This document shows positions 12,246 through 18,258 of a DNA stretch of 21,848 nt, piece by piece. The stretch spans positions 1 through 21,848 of IMG/VR virus record IMGVR_UViG_3300006916_000458; one strand, given 5' to 3'. The number at the start of each line of letters is the position of its first letter. The first letter of the stretch is position 1. This DNA comes from a virus. Below the pieces are notes generated by a model. The model was not told the origin of the DNA, did no database searches, and saw only the letters and a program-made list of their open reading frames with translations. The translations under genes were made by a program, and so were the position numbers.

Positions 12246-13374
12246 TTTTCATGCCCTCTAATAAATGACAGATAACATCCACTGTCCAACCATTGCCAAG
12301 CATCTTGTAGCGTTGCGTGTTGCTCACATGCGCTGTGTACCCATCTGGAACTGTCTGCAACCGCTCACACTCCAGCGGCGTTAGCTTACGCCACATCAGC
12401 CGCATATCATCGCTGTATGCATCTTCGTAACGACCTTCTGGCAATGGTGACAGCAATGTGTCCTTTTCCACTGTAGATAAGCAACGCGACTTGTCCACCT
12501 CATGCACTTCTAGGCACTGCGTGATCGGAACTTCTTTGTCGTTATCCTTACGAACACCATCTTTTATGCGGCGACCAACGATAGACGCTGGGTTTAAAAG
12601 AACTTTAGGCTCTAGGTTTCCACCACTAGCCGCACATAAACTTGGTGCCTTACCATCAGGATGGTACACCCTGCGGTTGTAGCCATGACCTTTAAGATCA
12701 GCTTCGCCAGCCAGCACCAAACCAGAACAATTCTCATCTGACTCAATGTCGAAAACCAACTGGCGGCGGTGCTTTTCAAAATATGACTTTAAATTGCCAC
12801 CCTTAAAATAATTAGCGTCCAGACAATGCGCCTTCTCGCGGTCAACAAATCCGTCCTCCAGAATATCTTTAAGAACAATTCTTCGGTTTTCCGGCATCGA
12901 CTTCACGGGAATATTCGTCCAGTACAGCCGATCCCTGTTCTGCGCTGATACCAGATTGCTGTTAATCCGAACTGGCTTGACCCCAAGATGTTCCGAAATC
13001 ACATCTTGGAACTCCTGTTTCATGTTTACATTTTCCAACAGGAACCACTTCGGTTTTGACTCTTTCAATACCCGAACAAATTCAAAAAACAATTTGCTAC
13101 GCGGATCATCAAAGTTGAGCCGTTTGCCAGCCCACGAAAAACCTTGGCACGGACTACCCCCGATTAACAGATCAATCGGCTCACCGTTAAATATCTCAGG
13201 CCAGATTACATTGCGGACATCACCGATGTGAACTGTATCTGGGTAATTAGCCTTCGCCACCTTCATAGCGTACTTGTCGATCTCTGATGCCCAATAGTTA
13301 GAAACGGCAAAGCCGCACCGCTCAAGAGCGATGCGACCGCAAGACATACCATCAAATAAACTTATGACGTTCAT
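12238..13374 (-). CDS. DNA (cytosine-5-)-methyltransferase
   Basis: Transfers a methyl group from S-adenosylmethionine to carbon 5 of cytosine. 378 residues, with all main motifs in order: SAM site SLFDGMSCGRIAL (5-17), acidic SEID (30-33), catalytic SPCQGFS with Cys76, LLENV (112-116), QNRDRLYWT (145-153), a variable target-recognition region (about 160-320) and C-terminal RYKMLGNGWTVDVI. Complete and presumably active. It starts with an ATGA overlap with the small gene before it and overlaps the HNH gene after it. It may protect phage DNA from host restriction or modify the phage's own sites; the target sequence cannot be read from the protein. Confidence 0.95.
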   Translation of the reverse strand: MNVISLFDGMSCGRIALERCGFAVSNYWASEIDKYAMKVAKANYPDTVHIGDVRNVIWPEIFNGEPIDLLIGGSPCQGFSWAGKRLNFDDPRSKLFFEFVRVLKESKPKWFLLENVNMKQEFQDVISEHLGVKPVRINSNLVSAQNRDRLYWTNIPVKSMPENRRIVLKDILEDGFVDREKAHCLDANYFKGGNLKSYFEKHRRQLVFDIESDENCSGLVLAGEADLKGHGYNRRVYHPDGKAPSLCAASGGNLEPKVLLNPASIVGRRIKDGVRKDNDKEVPITQCLEVHEVDKSRCLSTVEKDTLLSPLPEGRYEDAYSDDMRLMWRKLTPLECERLQTVPDGYTAHVSNTQRYKMLGNGWTVDVICHLLEGMKNG

Positions 13375-13547
13375 TGTCTCTCTGCCTTAATTACTAAACT
13401 CTGGGCTTCCTGCAACTTACTTACAGCCTCGTCAATCAAACGCTGACGACCTAGCGTGTCACAGTCTTTCCAGTAAAGTCCCACAACGGCGTTGGTGGCT
13501 TGCGACACCATTGCCTTGACCTCTGCATAATTAGAAGTTTGGCTCAT
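13371..13547 (-). CDS. Hypothetical helical protein (58 residues)
   Basis: MSQTSNYAEVKAMVSQATNA to LVIKAERQ. Predicted all-helical. GAGGGC before ATG 13547 favours it over a TTG two codons upstream. It overlaps the gene before it by 17 bases and the methyltransferase by four (ATGA). Unknown function. Confidence 0.7.
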   Translation of the reverse strand: MSQTSNYAEVKAMVSQATNAVVGLYWKDCDTLGRQRLIDEAVSKLQEAQSLVIKAERQ

Positions 13548-13713
13548 AGACAATGCCCTCCATGAACTTAGCGTTAAGAATTTTAAACCGTGCCTTCAAC
13601 GCTGTAGCGTCACGGCCTTCCCACTCGGCATCATTAATCTCTGACGCCAACCTCATCATCTGATCCTGTACGGATATCAGACGATCATCTTGTTGATCAA
13701 CATCAGGTAACAT
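13531..13713 (-). CDS. Hypothetical helical protein (60 residues)
   Basis: MLPDVDQQDDRLISVQDQMM to IVYEPNF. Acidic start, then two helices with a probable coiled-coil pattern. GAGGAG eight bases before the ATG; TAATG junction with the gene before it. No family recognised. Confidence 0.7.
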   Translation of the reverse strand: MLPDVDQQDDRLISVQDQMMRLASEINDAEWEGRDATALKARFKILNAKFMEGIVYEPNF

Positions 13714-13991
13714 TATCCGCGCTCCTCTACATCAAAGTTGAACAGAGAATTTACAGAATTAGCCCTGTCAATCAGCTTGTGCATATCGCTGACCCACACA
13801 TACTCAGACCCCTCAAACTGCATCGTCTCGCCAACGCTAGACGCGATCTCCTTTAAATCTTTTACAGCTTGGATCATGTCTGGTGACAAGTGACCAATCA
13901 TTTTGTCACGCGCTTTTGAAGCCTTTTCGCGTTCTTTTCTATGATGCTCAATAAGCTCTTCGTGCGTCATTTCTTTTGTATTTTTAGACAT
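13713..13991 (-). CDS. Hypothetical charged protein (92 residues)
   Basis: MSKNTKEMTHEELIEHHRKE to FNFDVEERG. N-terminal helix strongly charged (His/Glu/Lys/Arg), C-terminal domain mixed. Start at ATG 13991, not at the in-frame codon upstream, since GAGG lies five to six bases ahead and the promoter -10 would otherwise be inside the gene. A ten-codon frame, MLNNKRGKNV, in its leader ends overlapping this start (ATGTCTAA). Confidence 0.75.
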   Translation of the reverse strand: MSKNTKEMTHEELIEHHRKEREKASKARDKMIGHLSPDMIQAVKDLKEIASSVGETMQFEGSEYVWVSDMHKLIDRANSVNSLFNFDVEERG

Positions 13992-14023
13992 TTTTACCTC
14001 GTTTGTTGTTAAGCATTTATTTG

Positions 14024-14052
14024 TATATAGCAACTATTGCTATGTTAGTCAA
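14024..14052 (-). promoter_or_regulatory. Promoter with GCAATAGTTGC operator in its spacer (genes from 13991)
   Basis: Minus strand: TTGACT (14052-14047), 17-base spacer, TATATA (14029-14024). GCAATAGTTGC (14040-14030), GCAA-N3-TTGC, abuts the -10. It drives the small genes and probably the methyltransferase/HNH operon. The -35 overlaps the stop of the preceding gene. Confidence 0.8.
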
Positions 14053-14260
14053 TACTTGTTGTTTTAAAAATGTGTGTTTCTTTTATGTCTAGCGTTCCGT
14101 GCTTATCCCACTCTGTCATAACGCTCTCACCAAAGGCGTTATCCGGCAGATCTTTATTAGCTTCCTGCCACGCTTTTTTGTTTCTCTCTCTGTCCCTTCT
14201 GTCGTGATACTCCAGACTTACTGGTAGTCGATTATCAATGTGAACAAACTTTCTGCTCAT
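14045..14260 (-). CDS. Hypothetical protein (71 residues)
   Basis: MSRKFVHIDNRLPVSLEYHD to FKTTSID. A strand-rich start followed by a basic helix (RRDRERNKKAWQEANKDL) and an acidic end. ATG 14260 was preferred over a GTG at 14281; GGAGA lies about ten bases upstream. No family recognised. It is transcribed away from the plus-strand gene at 14360. Confidence 0.62.
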   Translation of the reverse strand: MSRKFVHIDNRLPVSLEYHDRRDRERNKKAWQEANKDLPDNAFGESVMTEWDKHGTLDIKETHIFKTTSID

Positions 14261-14281
14261 GCTTTTATTTCTCCACTGCAC

Positions 14282-14359
14282 ATGCTAATTTAACATTATA
14301 ATTTCACAAAATGATAGGGCGTGATAACCGCCTTGTAAATAAAAAATTAGGGCAATACC
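14282..14359. promoter_or_regulatory. Divergent spacer with a symmetric ATTATAAT
   Basis: Separates the minus gene ending at 14260 from the plus gene at 14360. ATTATAAT near 14295-14303 gives a TATAAT on both strands, but neither has a good -35, so promoter calls are weak. Confidence 0.3.
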
Positions 14360-14623
14360 ATGAAAAGAAAAGAGATACTTGACACAGCCAAGAGCTATGT
14401 CACGAAAGACCGGGCGTCCCAGCACGGGAACATGGAGAACAATTTCAAGACCATTGCCATGTACTGGTCAGTACATCTTGGCACCCCGGTCACTGCGGCT
14501 GACGTTGCTGTTATGATGGCGCTGCTTAAAATTGCTCGTATTCGGTCAAACGAAAGCCACGCCGACAACTGGATTGACGGCTGTGGCTATCTTGCTTGCG
14601 GTGGTGAGCTTACAACTGATTAG
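14360..14623 (+). CDS. DUF6378-like phage protein, only plus-strand gene
   Basis: 87 residues. DRASQHGNMENNFKTIAMYW (about 18-37), then DVAVMMALLKIARIRSNESH and ADNWIDGCGYLACGGEL follow the pattern of a small phage family annotated DUF6378 (D-R-x-x-x-H-G, N-F, D-x-A-x-M-M-x-L-L-K-I-A-R, D-N-x-I-D-x-x-G-Y). The pattern of helices and conserved Asp/Glu resembles MazG-type nucleotide pyrophosphatases, but this is a guess. TTAGGG precedes the ATG. Its stop overlaps that of the minus-strand zinc-ribbon gene by three bases, so the two run tail to tail. Confidence 0.82.
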   Translation: MKRKEILDTAKSYVTKDRASQHGNMENNFKTIAMYWSVHLGTPVTAADVAVMMALLKIARIRSNESHADNWIDGCGYLACGGELTTD

Positions 14624-14826
14624 TTTTTATGATTGAAGCACTGCCATGTAGCACCATGATCACTGCTGTACCATGCCTGCTGCGACCCACAATGCGAACA
14701 AATGTGCGTAACGTGCCGGGGTTTTGGAGAGCTGGGCTGCGACTCTTGCTTCTTCGCCAGCTCCTCCAGTATCTTTTTCTTGAATGGAGTCGCGTACTCC
14801 CCGAACAAATCTCCGATATCAGACAT
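14620..14826 (-). CDS. Small zinc-ribbon protein
   Basis: 68 residues, MSDIGDLFGEYATPFKKKIL to WQCFNHKN. A helical basic start, a Ser/Pro linker and a C-terminal CSHCG...CFNH ribbon (C-x2-C and C-x2-H), likely one zinc. Start ATG 14826 chosen for its eight-base overlap (ATGTCTGA) with the primase stop; GTG 14856 is an alternative. Coupled to the primase gene, so a replication accessory role is plausible. Confidence 0.7.
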   Translation of the reverse strand: MSDIGDLFGEYATPFKKKILEELAKKQESQPSSPKPRHVTHICSHCGSQQAWYSSDHGATWQCFNHKN

Positions 14827-16987
14827 TATCCCGACCTGTAACTGGTTCATATTCACCCCGTGACATCAGACCCCGAACATCACCCAACCAGATCTTGCCA
14901 CCTGTTGCAGTCAACTGGAACTTATCAATACGACCTGCCCGTTGCAGATCCCGAACATAATTTTCCAGCACAGACTTGCTCAAACCCTGCAATACTTCTG
15001 GTGAATCAGCGTCCTCTACACGCTTGGACACAGCATTGTTGCCACTCATATGCGTGAGCGCGATACCCTGATTTTCGCACTGTACAATCCACTCATACAT
15101 AGCATCCAATTTGATCTCACGAGCAGAGCCGGAGTCCAGCGCCTGAATTTGTTCGGTTCTATCAATCAACAGTCCCGTCATTGGATCGCGTACAAAATGC
15201 CGAACATTTCTACTGGCAGGCCCGTTTGACTTCACAACAGCACCGTCAAAGCAAGTGTTCCGCTGGTACGGAACCCCGAGCCGTTCACACGTTTTCTGAC
15301 CCCGAGCAGTATCGACCTGCCACAATGCAAAGGCCGACCGCACACCATCGACAAGCGCACTTGTACCCCGAATAAGATTACGAGCTTGCTCTGGTGTTTT
15401 AATTACCGCGTCATCCTTAACCTTGGTCATATGGTGACACATCAACACCGATGCGCCTGTCTCTGTAGCAATCTTAGCCAGCAGACCAGTGAGCGCAGCA
15501 CCCGCCGCCGGATCAGCATTTACATCAGCATGTACAAAAGATGCCAACGGATCGAATACAATTAACTTCAGATCACTTAGCTGTAAGATTTGTTCGTAAA
15601 TTTTTTCAAACTCTTGGCTTGTGCTAAATTCACCATTTACTTCCGATAAGATAGGAAACACACCCCCGACATTTGGCAGTGGTACAATCTTCAGATCATA
15701 TGCGTAATTCATACGTTCCATCATAGGATCAAGCCTGTCGATCCTGCGGTGCATCTCAGCCTCATCATCTTCCGCTGTAAAGATAACTACGTTACCGAAC
15801 TCACGAACCAGCCCACCAAAAGCATTTGTCATAGGTCTGCCCGAGGCAATCTTCATTCCCATGTCCAGCGTCATCATACCCTTACCAGCATCACCTGCTG
15901 CGGAGAAAATAATCGGCACACCCAACGGAAACGTGCCATCAATCAGGAACTTCTGGATTGGTGCGTCACCCTCAAACCTTGCGGCAGAAAATGTATCATC
16001 AAGCAGATTAATAGCGACCTTGGTAGCTTTCGCCTTGGTGCTTACAAACTCTTCAATGTCAAATCCTTCGGAGATTGCATCAGAAGCATCCCAACCGTCA
16101 GGCTTGCCCATTGGCGGTGTCAGCATAGTGGCAGACCTTACGCCTGCGGCTAACGCCAAGTCCTGAATCAGATCAGCCAGCTTCTTGCCTGCTTGGTCAT
16201 TGTCAGGCCACAAGATCAACTCTTTGCCCTGCAATGGAGAGAAATCATATTGTGAGGCTGTTCGCTTTGTTAGCGCACCTGCACCACCAATTGTACATGT
16301 TGCGGTATAGCCTGCGGCGTTCAGCGCATCAGCGCATTTTTCGCCCTCGACCCAAATCACACGGCGTGATGCCAATACATTTGGGATATTGTACAAAGGC
16401 CGTACATCAGGAAACTTGGAGTATGGTGAGCCTTCGATAAATGGCCTGAACTCTTTCTTTGGCTTGCCATTTGTATTCAGCAATGGATTGCCAGCCGCGT
16501 CTTTTACATTGTAGCGGCGCACCGACACCAACACTTCACCATCCGCATTAGTGTATACATACTCAGCATCATATGGTGAGTTTGCATTGAACTGTTGCTT
16601 GAACGGATTTTCGACTGGCCCGTTATCGTGAACAACTTGTGGCGCTGTATGATCCAGATATGTGCTGAACATATCTTTGATCTCACCGAGCTTCATGCCA
16701 CGCGCTTCCATCAGGATCTTAACAATACCCCCAATCCCGACACCGCCATTAAAATCCTGCCCCTTCATAAAATGTGGGGAATGCGGATCAATGTTTATTT
16801 TTAACGACTGACCGGGATCACCTAATAAAGACCCAAGATAGAATGTATTGCCATGAACCCGACCAGCAGGAAACGTATCCCGCAAGATACGAATTTGTTC
16901 GCTTTTCGGAACTCGGCGAGAAATTTCTTCTACTAAATTATTCGCTGAAATACCAGATGTAGTATTGCCAAACCTAACCACACTCAT
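14819..16987 (-). CDS. Primase-helicase (Toprim plus RecA/RepA-like ATPase)
   Basis: 722 residues. Residues about 40-110 look like a degenerate primase zinc-domain (GSLLGDPGQSLKINIDPHSP, without the usual cysteines). Residues about 208-290 are a Toprim domain: VIWVEGEKCADAL with the catalytic Glu, and LILWPDNDQAGKKL with the Asp-x-Asp. Residues about 355-600 are a RecA/RepA-like hexameric helicase ATPase: FSAAGDAGKGMM (Walker A with Gly where Ser/Thr is usual), FTAEDDEAEMHRRI, Walker B LIVFDPLASF and MCHHMTK. The C-terminal part may be a winged helix. It should unwind the fork and lay down primers. GAGG precedes the start; the leader has a long hairpin at 17022-17056. Confidence 0.9.
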   Translation of the reverse strand: MSVVRFGNTTSGISANNLVEEISRRVPKSEQIRILRDTFPAGRVHGNTFYLGSLLGDPGQSLKINIDPHSPHFMKGQDFNGGVGIGGIVKILMEARGMKLGEIKDMFSTYLDHTAPQVVHDNGPVENPFKQQFNANSPYDAEYVYTNADGEVLVSVRRYNVKDAAGNPLLNTNGKPKKEFRPFIEGSPYSKFPDVRPLYNIPNVLASRRVIWVEGEKCADALNAAGYTATCTIGGAGALTKRTASQYDFSPLQGKELILWPDNDQAGKKLADLIQDLALAAGVRSATMLTPPMGKPDGWDASDAISEGFDIEEFVSTKAKATKVAINLLDDTFSAARFEGDAPIQKFLIDGTFPLGVPIIFSAAGDAGKGMMTLDMGMKIASGRPMTNAFGGLVREFGNVVIFTAEDDEAEMHRRIDRLDPMMERMNYAYDLKIVPLPNVGGVFPILSEVNGEFSTSQEFEKIYEQILQLSDLKLIVFDPLASFVHADVNADPAAGAALTGLLAKIATETGASVLMCHHMTKVKDDAVIKTPEQARNLIRGTSALVDGVRSAFALWQVDTARGQKTCERLGVPYQRNTCFDGAVVKSNGPASRNVRHFVRDPMTGLLIDRTEQIQALDSGSAREIKLDAMYEWIVQCENQGIALTHMSGNNAVSKRVEDADSPEVLQGLSKSVLENYVRDLQRAGRIDKFQLTATGGKIWLGDVRGLMSRGEYEPVTGRDNV

Positions 16988-17021
16988 TATATTGTACCTC
17001 GTTAAGCATTGTTTTACCTCG

Positions 17022-17056
17022 TGGGAGGCAGGTTATTTCCGAACACCTGTCTCCCA
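17022..17056 (+). terminator. 12-bp hairpin with U-tract on the plus strand, ahead of the primase gene
   Basis: TGGGAGGCAGGT (17022-17033), 11-base loop, ACCTGTCTCCCA (17045-17056), one G-U pair, then seven T on the plus strand. As drawn it stops plus-strand (antisense) transcription; on the minus strand the same stem is a leader hairpin before the primase gene. Confidence 0.55.
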
Positions 17057-17061
17057 TTTTT

Positions 17062-17856
17062 TTATTCAGACCAGCAAGTATCCCGAAAATCACAAAACTT
17101 GCAACCATAGTAATCATTATTCTGCGCCACACGCGGCAACATCTCGTTTGCACGGGTAGCTTTAATAATATTTACAGCCTTGTCACTGGTAGCTTGTGCA
17201 AGCTCTGCATTAAACGGAATAAGCTCAATATATATTTCGCTTGTGTTCTTGTTCAACACTGTAAAGCAACACGGATGCTCTGACAGATTCATGTATGCTT
17301 GATACAAAGCGACCTGCGCTGCGTACACTGGGTTAGCGATCTCTACACCTTTACGAACAAATTCATTAAACTTCTTGTCAGATGCAGACTTACATTCCCA
17401 CAGCATTGGGTACCCAATCGGCAATGGGCCACCAACTATAACGCCGTCAATATGCCCACGCACTTCGCCGTCAGCCGTATCAAACCCAAATTGTTCGCCT
17501 TTTAGCTCGGTACGCAAATCAAATCCAGCGTCACGAAACAGTACGATCATCAGATCTTCGATGCTGTGACCAAGAGCAAATGTTCGTAAAGTCTTAGCCG
17601 GGAAGCCGCGCCCCTCATCTACTTCTTGTCCCATGTACCTATACTGAAGTTTACGAGAGCATGGATCGCCAAGAGAAGACGCGCCAAGATATCTACGGCG
17701 CGGAGTCTTGAACTCTTTGTCTTTTATACCCCGATCAAGCTCTTTAATTATATTTTCAGCATCTTCAGAATGGTATGTCTGCTTCGCTCTCAATGCAGAA
17801 TCTGCCGCCTCCATGTCGGAAGTAAACTTCTGTAAGGTAGTCATTAGAGTAGACAT
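17062..17856 (-). CDS. PD-(D/E)XK exonuclease, RecB/Cas4-like with iron-sulphur cysteines
   Basis: 264 residues. The nuclease core has GHIDGVI (Asp137), LWECKSAS (Glu154-x-Lys156) and QVALYQAYM (Gln181...Tyr185, the QxxxY motif). One Cys near the N-terminus (DPCSRK, Cys66) and three at the end (GCKFCDFRDTC: 252, 255, 261) are placed like the iron-sulphur site of Cas4 and AddB nucleases. It probably resects DNA for recombination with the Sak4-like protein or processes fork ends. ATG 17856 is preceded by AGAAGG; its first 30 codons overlap the previous gene by 92 bases, so a later start is possible. Confidence 0.9.
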   Translation of the reverse strand: MSTLMTTLQKFTSDMEAADSALRAKQTYHSEDAENIIKELDRGIKDKEFKTPRRRYLGASSLGDPCSRKLQYRYMGQEVDEGRGFPAKTLRTFALGHSIEDLMIVLFRDAGFDLRTELKGEQFGFDTADGEVRGHIDGVIVGGPLPIGYPMLWECKSASDKKFNEFVRKGVEIANPVYAAQVALYQAYMNLSEHPCCFTVLNKNTSEIYIELIPFNAELAQATSDKAVNIIKATRANEMLPRVAQNNDYYGCKFCDFRDTCWSE

Positions 17857-18013
17857 CTTCTAGCCCTTCTATTGCTTGGATTACTACAGCGATTGCTACG
17901 ATTTCATCTTCAGACAGATCACAAAGCCGCTTCTCCCAACCGATGTTGGTGAACAGCTTTCCAATAGTTTTTAGTGGAGAGTGATGGTGCCTTCTGCGGT
18001 TGCTATGCCCCAT
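17765..18013 (-). CDS. Hypothetical overlapping protein (82 residues)
   Basis: MGHSNRRRHHHSPLKTIGKL to IESEADIPF. Its middle (GWEKRLCDLSEDEIVAIAVV and QAIEGLEDVYS) has a regular amphipathic helix pattern as in small phage proteins. It overlaps the gene before it by 43 bases and the exonuclease start by 92, unusual even here, so either its start or the exonuclease start may be different. The His/Arg-rich first 20 residues come from the overlap. Confidence 0.55.
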   Translation of the reverse strand: MGHSNRRRHHHSPLKTIGKLFTNIGWEKRLCDLSEDEIVAIAVVIQAIEGLEDVYSNDYLTEVYFRHGGGRFCIESEADIPF

Positions 18014-18258
18014 GTTTCTTCGTCCCCTTCCATACGGCTAAAGCCTATGATGTACATAATGCTGTCGCCAAAATATATTTCTGCTTCCCCATCCACAAGC
18101 ATATTATCATAACGCTCTATATAATCAGTAATAGCGTCCATAACACACTCATGTACCTCTTCTCCATCATTAGGATCGTTTACTTGCACAAAACAAGATA
18201 TGTCAATTTCAGTATCATCAATAAGATTTAGAGTCACTTGCAGGTTGCCTCTGTTCAT
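17971..18258 (-). CDS. Hypothetical acidic protein (95 residues)
   Basis: MNRGNLQVTLNLIDDTEIDI to AEGTITLH. Strongly acidic, beta-rich. No family recognised. The first ATG (18258) lies inside the helicase end, 41 bases before its stop; a GTG at 18237, after AGAGGC, is an alternative start. Confidence 0.6.
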   Translation of the reverse strand: MNRGNLQVTLNLIDDTEIDISCFVQVNDPNDGEEVHECVMDAITDYIERYDNMLVDGEAEIYFGDSIMYIIGFSRMEGDEETWGIATAEGTITLH

